A stretch of DNA of 64,000 nucleotides from Ehretia macrophylla (GCA_037974665.1 CM075768.1:13259001-13323000); one strand, 5' to 3'; positions 46,301 through 56,869 are shown, numbered from the stretch's first letter. Translations and numbers: made by a program. The notes: a model not told the origin generated them from the letters alone.

Positions 46301-48170
46301 TTAACAATATTGCCAAAGTTTATGGGGGTGTACTCGTATTTGGCAGAGTGGGTGAACGTACTCCCGAAGGAAATAGAAATAAAAGAATTTGGAGTTATTA
46401 ATGAAGAAAATATTGCAGAATTTAAAATAGTTCTAGTTTACGGTCAAATGAATGAACCGCCAAGAGTATTTTTTTGATATGAGTGTTCTATATTAATAAA
46501 ATATGATGCAATTATCAATGCCAAGAATGTTAGAGTTGGGATAACATATGGCATCGACACCTGAAATTAATCTTTCATGAATTTTTTTTTTCTTTTTTTT
46601 TTTTAAAAAAAAATTGTTACCTTCACAATTTGCAGGTGTGGCTGTTGGCTGTGGATGGCAAGCTTTTGTTGCTTATGTAAATATAGGTTGTTATTATGTG
46701 GTCGGGATTCCAGTGGGTTGTCTCTTTGGCTTTTATTTCAATTGGGGTGCCCAGGTAACTTAAAGATTATCCTACATACGTTGATCAAAATATAACGGAT
46801 TTGAATCTCACATCGAGATCCAACTGAACTATCAAAATTATTTTATTTTTACCGTATTATTAGTTTACCACTATTAAACATGAGTGAATCTATGTCCAAA
46901 TATATCGGTCTCACCACTTTTTGGTTTGAAAAATCTATAAATACCAGTTGCCCGTAGCTTGGCCAAGTGACAAGGTTTTTGGAGCAAACAAATAGTTTAC
47001 TTTTTGGCAAATTACGGGTAGGCTGATATAATAACTCTTGTAAAGATGTATATCTTTTTAGTAGTAGAATGAAACAATTACTTACCTAGCAGAAAATAAA
47101 AATAAAAATTTGCAAGCTTAAAAATCTTTGCAAACATGATTTAGATGTTGCCAAGATTGTATATTTACATAGATCATTACGGTTATAATTAATTTCTTTT
47201 GTTTTTCTCCTTTCAAAACAGGGAATATGGTGGGGAATGTTGAGTGGAACTGCGATACAAACAGTAATTTTGTCGTGGATTACAATTCGAACCGATTGGC
47301 AGAAAGAGGTAAATTCGTTACTTTTTTTTTTTCCCCAAATAAAAAGTATTTTTTTTTTATGCTTCATTTCACTTGTGAAATAAGAGAATTGAAAAATTCA
47401 AAAGAAATACATGGCAGAAATTAAGCAAAACTAAGGAGGGTTGAAGTTAACAATTAGTAATGGTTTATTTACTAAAATTAATGATAAGATATGGTTAGGC
47501 ATTTTTGCCTCATATAATGCTATGTAATTATTATTAAAAAAAAAATTACCATATTATAAAGAGAATTATCCATGTAAAAGATAGAATTCTGTCTACTTAT
47601 GATGAAATTCATCATCATAAAAAAAAATAAAAATAAAAATAAAAGGCTGCGTAGTAGAAAATATTTCGAAATTAGTTTAAAATCATTTATTACTCGAAGA
47701 GAATATCATTTCCCTGACATGAATCCATCATCGTTCATTGGCACATTACTTGATATATCAAAGTATCAACAAAATAACACCAAAACATAACGAAAATAAG
47801 ATTCAACCATGTTATATTTTATTATTATGAATTCACTTTGCATATATAGTAATGATAGATGCTTACCACTAGTGGCGGATTTATGTTTTGGGCCTTTGGG
47901 CCACTCTGGAGGATACAGTCTCTAGTGGCCAAAAGTATTTGAAAATTCTATGTATTTTTTCAAAAACAAAATTAAATTTTTATATATGCTTAGCTAAAAA
48001 GATTAATCAATCCTCATTAAAAAAAATTATATTCATGTAAATTGAAAAATTATGTGTATTAAATCCCACGGAGAATAACTCCTTACCACTAAATTAAATT
48101 GCAGGTCGATCAAGCAATGGAAAGGTTGAACAAATGGGAAGACAAGCAAGAACCACTTTTGAAGGGTTAG
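40333..48170 (+). CDS. MATE-family efflux transporter, DETOXIFICATION 40-like (paralog 2)
   Basis: A tandem paralog of the gene at 3,438. Predicted exons are 40333-40674, 40997-41628, 42596-42652, 44735-44973, 46636-46754, 47222-47308 and 48105-48170. Exons 2 to 7 have exactly the same lengths and phases as in paralog 1; exon 1 is two codons longer. The sum is 1,542 nt, giving 513 residues, with all introns GT-AG. The MATE signature [38 protein letters not shown] and [10 protein letters not shown] are intact, and the C-terminus is QEPLLKG. Differences concentrate in the N-terminal tail, in the loop around residues 220-240 ([17 protein letters not shown] here, [17 protein letters not shown] in paralog 1) and in the exon 4 helix. 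Such changes could alter substrate preference, which is inference. Introns 2, 4 and 6 hold repeats absent from the equivalent introns of paralog 1. Confidence 0.93.
41765..42045. repeat. Relic dispersed repeat in intron 2
   Basis: Matches the relic at 9,560-9,830 (shared caatgttaga.tttaaaa, ggggtatattt-like and caaataggt-like blocks). Termini unresolved. Confidence 0.45.
42128..42160. repeat. (ATGGCT)n hexamer repeat
   Basis: About five units of atggct in intron 2 of the second MATE gene. Confidence 0.85.
44171..44480. repeat. Inverted-repeat element in intron 3
   Basis: The left arm (agtcctattgtttatac, ttcaaaaaaatcatatt) pairs imperfectly with the right arm (gtaaacattaaagactac). The interior holds tagtccccaaatag and tagggactaaatt, which also pair. 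It looks like a decayed MITE; no target duplication was found. Confidence 0.45.
45082..45398. mobile_element. Mutator-type MITE in intron 4 of the second MATE gene
   Basis: 317 bp with inverted arms (atttattttgattttttatc against gatagaggaccaaaatgaat). The 9-bp flank ttatattta is repeated exactly at 45,073-45,081 and 45,399-45,407. Same family as 5,019-5,368 in paralog 1. Confidence 0.75.
45410..45610 (-). repeat. Dispersed short repeat, copy in intron 4
   Basis: Contains gtgacaacaagatttgaaca then ttgatactaaactatgttcc, the reverse-orientation form of the 6,960 family. It directly follows the Mutator-type MITE. Confidence 0.4.
46201..46560. repeat. Direct repeats of about 57 bp, 302 bp apart, in intron 4
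   Basis: Copies at 46,201-46,257 and 46,503-46,560 are nearly identical (atgatgca.ttatcaatgcc ... catatggcatcgacac). They bracket unrecognised DNA. One frame of the repeat reads [14 protein letters not shown], which faintly recalls the C-terminal part of 2-oxoglutarate-dependent dioxygenases, but the evidence is too thin for a call. Confidence 0.5.
47870..48081. mobile_element. hAT MITE in intron 6 of the second MATE gene
   Basis: 212 bp starting TAGTGGCGGATTTATG, flanked by an exact 8-bp duplication cttaccac (47,862-47,869 and 48,082-48,089). Paralog 1 keeps a single gcttaccat at the equivalent site (near 10,087), giving an empty-site reference. The insertion ends 23 bp before the exon 7 start and lies close to the branch-point zone. 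Confidence 0.75.
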
Positions 48171-48390
48171 AACTTAGATGAAGCTTTAGCTCAGTCATGG
48201 ATGGAGATTAAAAAATTGCCCTTTTATATGCTAAGGGCACTTGATTGCAAAGCTCCTAGGAATTTGGATGACTTATAGCAGGTAATTAGAGATCCAAGCT
48301 GAAAAGAAGAAAAATATATCTTTTGAAGGCTTGCTTAAAAGATTTCTGAAGGCATCTAAGGGAAAGAGAATCATTGTTGAGAAGACTGAA

Positions 48391-48396
48391 AATAAA
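48391..48396 (+). terminator. Candidate polyadenylation signal of the second MATE gene
   Basis: AATAAA about 220 bases after the stop codon, in a 3' UTR similar to that of paralog 1. Confidence 0.45.
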
Positions 48397-48699
48397 TTAT
48401 GTCATTTTTTCTGTAGTGTGAATTTTGGGTGAAAGGTCATATGTACCTTCTGATGAACAAAATCTTTTATTCCACACTTTATTAGTCAATAGCAATAGCA
48501 TGGGAGGATTTCAATTTCTTCAAATGGAATGAATGTGTAGCCTAACCTTCTGCAAAATGCTATTCTGAATATTCCTCATTATTTAGTTCTTTTTTAACCA
48601 TAGATGATTAAAAATTCAATTTGGGTAAAGTGACACAAAGAGATCCACTAGAAATAAAGAATGTGCATACAAGATGATTGCACCTTTGTGAAATACTAT

Positions 48700-49903
48700 T
48701 AATCGTGTGAGTTTTCATCCGAAAATCATTTGGTATAAGGTGGAGTAGTCCAAAATCTTATATACTGCTTTTGAATGTCCTGATTTATCCATGTGAGACA
48801 ATTGAATTCTCCAACAACCCTTTCACGTGTGATCCATGATTAACTAATTGACGTAGTCGAAGAAGTAGCGAATTTAGAAGAGCTGCACAAAGTGCATTGC
48901 TGAAGGCTAAAGGTGCAATTAACAAATGACGTTGAACAAGAGTAGCAAATTTGAAAACTGCTTACCACGCAAAGCCTGAAACACGAATGGGTCGCACGTG
49001 AATGGATAACATAGGACCAAAGTTTAGGGGGAGGGGGGTGGGGGTGGGGGTGGGTTTTCTTTGGTCAAAGGTGGGGATTTAGGGGGGAGGGGTAACTTTT
49101 TAAATTATGTTAAGGTAATCAAGTCTTTTCATGTATATTTTGTTAATATTAACATGATTTTAATTTAACGGTAAGTTAATTTGAATAAGTTTGTAGAACA
49201 TCGGAGGCTAATATGAACGTTGTGAAATAATATGGTTTAAATCAAAAATTCGGTGACAATTATAGGGACTAGCATAATTAACCCTAAAAAGAAAATGAAC
49301 CTTTGAGTTCCAATTGTTGTCTTATTAATTAACCAATGCGCTTTTGCCTATTTCTTACAATTCTTTTTTTAGCTGGTGAAGTCCACTATCAGATAAATAG
49401 ATATCATACCAAATGAGGCAGCACAGTCGAACCCGTCCATTCGGTACCTTTACAATGGGCCAAACTACCATTATGTTATTAAACTTGATGACCCAATCTG
49501 CAGTTATGAAATGTGGACCTAAAATGGCTAATATAGCAATGTCCTTGGTCTTTGACCCAAACAAAAAGAAAAAGGGAAAAAGAAAATCTTAATCCTGAAC
49601 TATAACATTTTAAGAGAATCTAAATACATAGATGAGTTGGGGAATTGGTAGATCATAGAGGAAGGCCAGGCTCCCAATCATTCTTTCTATTAAAGGCACG
49701 TGAAACTCACACGTTATACACTCATAACCTAATTATTTTAAATGGTAACGTGGTTTTAAAGCAGATTTTCATGAAGGAATTTTGAACTCCCAACTGCTTC
49801 GTTCATGCCATGAAACTTATATCATTGCCTAGTTCCACATGTAAACAATAGCATTTTCAATATATCAATATCAAAGTCAACTGATGAACCTTAAGGGGTT
49901 GCG
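48700..49903. other. Gene-free region with two G-rich tracts
   Basis: At 49,027-49,055 and 49,071-49,099 there are runs of four to six G separated by single T or A (gggtgggggtgggggtggg), a strong G-quadruplex pattern on the plus strand. No gene or complete element was seen. Confidence 0.6.
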
Positions 49904-49911
49904 TTGGTGGT

Positions 49912-50448
49912 TAGGGGTGTGCATAGGTCAGTTTAGGTGGTTTAAAGCATATTTTTTGACCTGCGCTAACACATTCGGTTTGGAAAAATTAAAACTATAG
50001 TCAACCCATACACCTCTTAGAACTACTCAAACTAAACCAATACATTTGAAGAAACCAAACCATCCAAACCAAGCCAAATCATACATTCGGTTTAACTTAT
50101 AGCTGTATTGGAATAAAGTAACTATATTGTAGAAATTTAAAATATACAGGAGTTACTCATGATGTCTTTTGATTATTTTCAATTAAATGGGAGATAGATT
50201 GAAAAATGTGGAGGAAAGTGAAAATTTTTCTAGAAATACTACACATATTTACTATATATATATATATATATACGGGTCGGTTTGGGTTTATGGTTTTGAT
50301 AGTAAAAACTATAAACCAAATTATGTGGTCGGTTCTTATGAAAATTTAAACTATAACCAACCAAACTTTTAATAAATTGCTAAAAATGGGTTAGTTTGGG
50401 TTGTGTTAGGCTGTTTGGACTGGTTAGTGGTTTCGCTGCACACCCCTA
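49912..50448. mobile_element. hAT MITE with TAGGGGTGTGCA termini
   Basis: 537 bp. Perfect 12-bp inverted ends TAGGGGTGTGCA and TGCACACCCCTA. The flanking octamers ttggtggt (49,904-49,911) and ttggtgat (50,449-50,456) match at 7 of 8. The interior is rich in aaccaaacc and ggtttgggtt motifs, typical of a common plant hAT MITE type. A small (AT)n lies at about 50,253-50,270. Confidence 0.88.
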
Positions 50449-50456
50449 TTGGTGAT

Positions 50457-51765
50457 TAAGGGGTATGATAGAATTTGGGGAGGTTCTAAGTTCGATTTTC
50501 TCCACCGCCTTAGAGATCAGACTCTTGACTAAACCGTTACATGCCTTGAGTTGGGCCGCTATACTCTCGGATTTTGGTTCACACCCAGCCATTAGGCCAA
50601 GTGGAGGTAAGTTAGACATAATCCATCAAAAAATCGAAAGTCCCAATGCAGTGGTGTCTAATTTTGATAAATATTTCGTAAACTGATTGATGTAGTGATA
50701 TTTCTAGAGTTAAAAAAAAAAAAAAAAGTCAACGGATGGCTATCCCACCCACATTACTTAATGGCCACAATGATGAGATGAATTGCATGGGGACATCTTA
50801 GGTAAACATTTATTATGGAACAACAAAATGACTCCACATGTCGTATCCTATGCTGCCTCTCTCAAACGGACAAATTGTTCTCTTTCGCGGCCTTACAACT
50901 ACATTTTTGTTGGTGATCAACCCCAGCTTTAATTTTCTGGTAAGTACTAACTCAATTCTTCATTGTTATCCTCTTTCTTGTGTATGTAGAATCCTGATTG
51001 ATCATTGTCTTCAATGGATGTTTAATAATTAGGCAAAGCTTCAGTCTTCAATGGTTTCACTTGGCCGAAATTAAGCCATATATATGAAAATATTCACGTT
51101 AGTGTTTGAGCACTTTTGCTGCAACCCTTATCGGCATTAACTTTCCTGATGTGGATGATATTTGATCTTAGATTCAATCTAATTCAAGAATTAATCATCT
51201 ACAAGAATTGACTTATAACCATTCAATTCATTCCATATATCCGGTTCGGTCCCTTTCTCTTCCAAGCAACCCATTTTTTTTTTTTTTTTATAGATCCCGT
51301 TTCCTGAAAATTCTTTTCTTCCTTCGGTTTTCTTTATCATTATAGCTGCATTAGTTTCTTGTGTAGCCTGTGACAATTAGCAGATTGATTTTATGGCTAA
51401 AGTTCCCGAGAATAATCTTGTAATTTTCCGGCTTTGCCTCCCTTGAAAGAAAACAATAAATAAATAACATGAAAACAAATGACTAGTGCTTTGGGATTTA
51501 TCATTTTCACATATCCCTTGTGTGTGTGCAATTGTTTCCAATGCTAGATCAAAGGTAATATTCATATTGTGCACAATCGAATTGTAATGCTCCCGTACGT
51601 TGAAGAATCATAACATACAGAGATCGATCCTGTTCACCGTTTTTATCTTCCTTGGACTTAGACAACTATCTGATTCATTCCTGTGAAATCTTTGCATATG
51701 CTTTCTCCAGATAAGAGCTTTCAATTCTGGAGATAAAGTCTAGTCATTTTGTAATTTCAAGAAAA
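50457..51765. other. Gene-free region upstream of the 169-residue gene
   Basis: No gene seen. The last few hundred bases probably hold the promoter and leader of the gene at 51,766. A candidate intron acceptor (ctccag at about 51,705-51,710) could belong to a 5' UTR intron, but this is not established. Confidence 0.35.
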
Positions 51766-52275
51766 ATGGCTAATAAAACGAAAGAAGCTAAAAGAATGGA
51801 AGATTCAATTGGTGTAGGAGCCATAGGGAAAGTCAGGGTTCTGATGATGCAAGAACTAGAAAATGCAGAAGTTAAGTTTCAATCTGTATCCTTCAAAAGG
51901 AAGCCAGCTCCAACGGTTCCTGTCTCGGTCAGATGCGGTGTGCCAAGGAAGAGGCAACAGCCAAACAGGAGTTCATCTAATAGTGCACACACTAGTTGCA
52001 GCAGCAGCAGCAGCAGCAACAACAATCCAAGTCATAGAAGATCAGGAAGCCTCCATAGGAAAGTCCATCAAACTCGGCATACATCACAACGCGTTCCTAT
52101 GCTTGGATCAGAAGATATGTCTATTGATAGTACTCCCAGTAGAGGCACACCTGGGAAGAAAATATCTCAAATCGTCGAAATTGTGGACATAAAATGTGGA
52201 AATCCAGATAGAGCTTGGTCTGATCCTATAACAAACCAGCTTAGAAGGCTCAGTTTCTCTAGACTTTCTGATTGA
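51766..52275 (+). CDS. Conserved-looking plant protein of unknown function (169 aa, Ser-rich)
   Basis: A single uninterrupted frame with a good start context (gaaaaATGGC). The N-terminal third (residues 1-45) is mixed charged with EDSIGVGAIGKVRVLMMQEL. The middle (about 45-115) is basic and disordered-looking, with a Ser tract encoded partly by an AGC microsatellite at about 52,000-52,018, followed by Asn and His/Arg residues. The C-terminus has an ordered-looking block: PGKKISQIVEIVDIKCGNPD then RAWSDPITNQLRRLSFSRLS. The balance of composition against the surrounding AT-rich noise supports a real gene. No enzyme motif, membrane segment or signal peptide is visible, and I do not recognise a named family. 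The C-terminal block is the part to use in a homology search. Confidence 0.7.
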   Translation: MANKTKEAKRMEDSIGVGAIGKVRVLMMQELENAEVKFQSVSFKRKPAPTVPVSVRCGVPRKRQQPNRSSSNSAHTSCSSSSSSNNNPSHRRSGSLHRKVHQTRHTSQRVPMLGSEDMSIDSTPSRGTPGKKISQIVEIVDIKCGNPDRAWSDPITNQLRRLSFSRLSD

Positions 52276-52603
52276 TATTCATCCCAACTATATTCGTCAG
52301 AAACGTCTATCAGAGGCCCTGGATTTTGTCCATTCAACCAAACCTATCTCCTACTACAAAGGATCCAATGAATTCGAAAGAATTGACACGTGGGCCTGGG
52401 CAGATATGCTGATATTAGCAATTACTTTGTAAATTTTCGAAGACCGCCATGATTAAATCCGAGGGAACTTTTTGTTTCTCATAATTGCATAGAGTTTTTG
52501 ATCCGCCATCATTCATTTCAACCATGAATCATTCGTTACAACAGTGAATCATTCATTATAAAAGCTGGTGCAGCATCTTGATTGCTTTTGTAAGTCTGTA
52601 TCA
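52276..52603. other. 3' flank of the 169-residue gene
   Basis: Likely 3' UTR and downstream DNA. There is no clear AATAAA within 300 bases and no other feature. Confidence 0.35.
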
Positions 52604-53113
52604 GAGTAAATTGCTTGTCGTCCCCCTATATTTTACTCGAAATATTTATTTACTCCTTATTTTTTTTAAATAGGCTCATTATCCCCCCTGTGATTTTCAT
52701 AGTGTAGCTGAATGCCCCCCTCTGTTAAAAAAATCGTCTAATTTAACAGCAATTGCAACACACGCGCTTAACATGCAATTTTTTATGCTTTTGATTTAAA
52801 TAAATTCGTTGTTGAACAAAAATACCCTTTTAGTAAATTGATTGCCGCCCACCTGTGTTTTGCCCTAAATACTCATTCACCCCCTGTAATTTTAAAATAG
52901 GCTCATTATCCCCCTGTGTTTTTTCGATTTTAACTTTATGTAAGGGTATAACGATCAATTAACTAATTTGATAACGTTTGTTAACGGAATAAGAAATTTT
53001 GGGTGCGTCAGCTTAATCGAAAAAACATAAGGGGATAATGAGTCTATTTTAAAATTACAGGGGGTGAATTAGTTTTTCGAACAAAACACAAGGGGGCAGC
53101 AAGCAATTTACTC
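52604..53113. mobile_element. Mutator-type MITE
   Basis: 510 bp with inverted ends GAGTAAATTGCTTG and CAAGCAATTTACTC. An exact 10-bp flank duplication gtctgtatca lies at 52,594-52,603 and 53,114-53,123. The interior has further inverted blocks (aggctcattatcccc, ggggataatgagtct). It is different in sequence from the 22,913/53,715 family but alike in design. It inserted about 330 bp after the stop codon of the 169-residue gene. Confidence 0.85.
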
Positions 53114-53123
53114 GTCTGTATCA

Positions 53124-53714
53124 TCGTCAAGGTTCATCTTTGTCTGCCTTGTGGCATCTTAGGACCTTGATTGTTAAGAATGAATCCGTTCATAACGTTA
53201 TAATATTATGAGAAAAATTCAAAAGTAATAACTTAATAATACAGTTATAATAAAATAATTTTAACAATTTCAATCTCTAATAACGTTACGAGGTATCCTC
53301 ACTCTTGACTGCCAGTGTTCAGTGGTAAAGTTACAAACGTTGATGGTATATATAAGCTTTAACACAGAGCCCTTAGTTAATCATCTGTGAGAACAATCAG
53401 AAGGGGGTCTACATTTGTTATGCATGATTAGCTTAGCATACCCATTCCTTTCCATTGGAGAAATGTATTCAGATTGTGATGAACAATGTGATCTGGCTTT
53501 ATCTTATACGATTATGAGCTCAAACAATGATTAAGAGTTGGAATCATCATCAAATAAGATTTCAATGGTTGGTGTTCACGACCATATGATTACGATGGTA
53601 ATCAATAAGTTGAGCTATGTAAGCTTCAATCAACGTAAAAGATTCATATGGCCACTAAGTTTTGAGTCCAAATTTATTTAGCATATTAAACTTTAAAAAG
53701 CCTAAAAAAAATTA
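53124..53714. other. Gene-free spacer
   Basis: No gene or repeat structure recognised. Confidence 0.4.
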
Positions 53715-54175
53715 GGGTGAAGTGCACCAAACTCCCTTATACTTTAACGAAAGTGCACAACACCCCCTATAGTTCAAAAATTCCTGAACTAGTCTTTATA
53801 TTTTTTAAAAGTGCACAACACCCCCCTACAGTAATAAAATCCGTCATATTTAACGGATTTTGTAAAAAAGACGTAAATATCCTCATTTTTTTTTCATTTA
53901 TCTCTTTTGCCATTTCCTCTTTTGTTTAGGCCAAAAAAAATATGGTAATATGATCAATTCATATAATTATTTAATGAATAAATTCGTTAAAAATAAAAAA
54001 AAATTTCACTTAACAATTATGAAGTACACTCTTCGTTAAATTTAACGGAATTTTTAACGGTAGGGGGTGTTGTGCACTTTTAAAAAATTATAAGGACTAA
54101 CTCAGAGAGTTTTTAAACTATAGGGGAGTGTTGTGCACTTTCGTTAAAGTATAAGGGGGTCTGATCCACTTCACC
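53715..54175. mobile_element. Mutator-type MITE, uninterrupted sister of the copy in the Athila fossil
   Basis: 461 bp with ends gggtgaagtgcac and gatccacttcacc and long inverted arms (cccttatactttaacgaaag against ctttcgttaaagtataaggg). It matches the two halves of 22,913-23,828 throughout and lacks the hAT insertion. No clean 9-bp duplication is readable, because the flanks are A-rich (aaaaaatta and taaaaaact). Confidence 0.88.
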
Positions 54176-55102
54176 TAAAAAACTATTAATAGTTTGTGGC
54201 GGGTACCAAACAAACATTGATATATATTATTTATTTATTATTTTTATATAATACATTTTTTTACTATATACGTGAAATATTAAATATTTAGTACATATAT
54301 TCTAATTTAACAAAAGAAATTGTAAAAGAATAAATGAGTGATATAAAATATTACTCTCATTTAATAGGAATTTGATCCAAAAGGTCACCAAATAGTAAAC
54401 TGAGATTAATTATAATAGGTATTTTCCCTCATCTGGTCTTCTCTATATGTAATTCTCCAAATTAGATCTCGGGTTTACAATTGCTCCTAAAATGTACCAA
54501 TAATTATTGGCCTCAGTTTGATTCGTTCAAGTGATGTTGAGAATTGAAGAAGCAAATTAGTTAACTATTTGCCACATGTTATTAAATATTAATTAGTGGA
54601 TCTTAGAATAAGGTATCAGCATGAAACTCTATTAAATTCCAGTAAGGCTAACTCCAACAGTCTCTCTATTTTTTCATTACATGTAGGGAGTTTGAACTTG
54701 CCTCTTTAGCTTTAGGAGTCTCTTATTTCAGTTTTACTCCAACAATTTTCCTACTTTTGATCTATATTTATTTCAGGGATTCTCTATTTCAATTTTACTC
54801 CAACCGCTTATTTATTTTAGGAACTCCCTATTTTTGTTTACTCCAATATATCTCTATTTTGATCAAACACACCATTTTAATTATTTTATTTATTTTTTAT
54901 TTTTATCTTTTAATGATGATATTCTATTTTAATTATTAATATTATTTTATATTATAGTTTATAATAAATATTTTTTTCCTTATGGTTGTCCACATTATTT
55001 TTATTTTATTTTTATTAATTTTTTAATAGCTTTATATTACATCAATTGTTTTTTTATATCTTGTATTTTCAATAGTAGCTTTTTATTTCATTAGTCACTT
55101 TC
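54176..55102. other. Gene-free region with short CTCCAA repeats
   Basis: From about 54,640 to 54,870 there are three to four loose repeats of a 50-60-bp unit carrying actccaac and tctctatttt. These resemble the subterminal DNA of Harbinger elements and probably form the left part of the transposon whose transposase follows at 55,598. No terminal inverted repeat was fixed. Confidence 0.4.
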
Positions 55103-55430
55103 TTATTGTCATTTTCTTTTTATGTATTGTTGGTAGATTTTTTTGGTTAAAGTAACAAATTTATGTTCCATCGACTTTAAAATTCCATCAGTTTTATGTA
55201 CTATCATCTTTTTTTGTCATTCTCTTTTTATGTATTGTCTTTTCCGTGGTAAATTTTTTTGTTGAAGTAACAACTTTATATTCTATTGACTTTAAATTCC
55301 ATTGACTTTATGTACCATCACCTTTTGTTGTCATTTTCTTTTTATGTATTGTCTTGTCTGTGGTAGATTTTTTGGTTGAAGTATCAACTTTAAATTCTAT
55401 CAGCTTTATGTACCATCACATTTTGTTAGT
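55103..55430. repeat. Tandem repeat, about 113-bp unit, three copies
   Basis: Units begin near 55,103, 55,212 and 55,327. Each contains tttctttttatgtattgt, ggtaga/aattttttgg, gaagtaacaacttta and tttatgtaccatca. The array lies just upstream of the TATA box (TATAAATAG at 55,458-55,466) of the Harbinger transposase relic. Confidence 0.8.
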
Positions 55431-55597
55431 TTATGAAGGTTGGTAAGATTTAAAAGCTATAAATAGTCATTCATGGAGCTCATAAAATGCCACAACAAAT
55501 CCTCTAAAATTTGCTTGCCTTATTTATTGTTCTTCTTGTAGTTTCAAAAGTTTTCCAATTATATTTCTATCATCATATTCTTTATGTGTTTAGAAAT

Positions 55598-56865
55598 ATG
55601 GATTCTAATTATGAATGCATACATTATTTCGATGATTCTAACTCCGATGAGGAGTTACCATTAGTTCAACTATTAGCCAATCAAAATGGTAAACAACGTA
55701 GGAGACAAGATAATACACATCGCGGTTCTACACCCGACCATGCTTACATATGGAGAGATAGGCTACAAGGTCATGAAAAACTTTATCGTGATTAGTTTTT
55801 CAAAGATCCTGTTTATCTCCAATATTTTTTGAAAGAGGTTTTGAATGAACCGTTCATTGTTTTGCCGAATTCAATCTATAGTAGAAGCCTACGATCCATA
55901 TTTTATTCGAAAACAAAATTCTGCTGGACATTAGGGCTTGTCTTCTTTGCAAAAGTTCACAACTACATTAAGGATGCTTGCATATGGAACTATTACATAC
56001 TTGGTGGATGAATGTGTTAGAATATGAGAAAGTACAACCATTGAGACTTTAAGAAGATTCGTGAAGGTAGTGGTAGAAATATTTTCTAATGAGTACCTGA
56101 GATTACTGAACGAGAATGATATTGCTAGATTGCTTGAAGTAAAAAATCGAAGAGGCTTCCCTAGAATGCTGGGAAATATTTATTGCATGCATTGAAAATG
56201 GAGGAATTACCCAACTGCATGGAAAGGTATGTATACTGGCCATATTTATGAACCAACAATAATTTTGGAAACTATTGCTTCATATGATCTTTGGATATGA
56301 CATGTATTTTTTGGTTTACATGGTTCTTTTAATGATATAAATATTTTAGAGTGATCACAATTTTTTACTGAATTGGCTGAAGGACGAGCCCCTAAGATTA
56401 ATTATTTGATCAATGGACATAGTTATAAAATGGGGTATTATTTTGCGGATGGTATATACCCACCTTAGTTAATATTTGTTAAAACTATACTAGTTCCACA
56501 AGGTAACAAGAGAAAGAATTTTGTTATAGCTCAAGAATCAGCTAGGAAAGATGTCGAACATACATTTGGAGTGCTCCAAGCTTGATTTACTATTGTTCGC
56601 GGACCTGCACAATTTTAAGATGTTGAAACACTTAAAAATATCATGACAACAAGCATTATAATGCATAACATGATTATAGAAGATGAGAGAGAGGTTGGTA
56701 ACTTAGATTTCGACTACGATAGCGCTGATAATAGTTCAAATTTAACAATCTCACATGAACATACAAATGAACTTACAGATTTTATTCAAACTCATTATTG
56801 TATTCGTGATCATGAGACTCATGCTCAGTTACAAGCAGATCTTGTAGAACATTTGTGGCTGAAAG
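55598..56865 (+). pseudogene. PIF/Harbinger transposase pseudogene
   Basis: Starts MDSNYECIHYFDDSNSDEEL and includes YIWRDRLQGHEKLYRD. The middle (about 55,800-56,050) is badly scrambled. The catalytic half is recognisable across frames: MLGNIYCMHWKWRNYPTAWK (the catalytic Asp expected in SIDCMHW is replaced by Tyr), GHIYEPTIILETIASYDLW, RAPKINYLINGHSYKMGYYF (where the second catalytic Asp follows in FADGIYPP) and AQESARKDVEHTFGVLQA. A late segment reads MTTSIIMHNMIIEDEREVGN. At least five in-frame stops sit where relatives have Trp or Arg, as expected from C-to-T or G-to-A decay of CGA and TGG codons. Dead as a transposase. Confidence 0.9.
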
Positions 56866-56869
56866 GGAT

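Noticed and set aside
50465-50686. 73-residue frame next to the hAT MITE
   Set aside because: Begins at the MITE boundary, shows no homology, and lacks promoter or codon signals.
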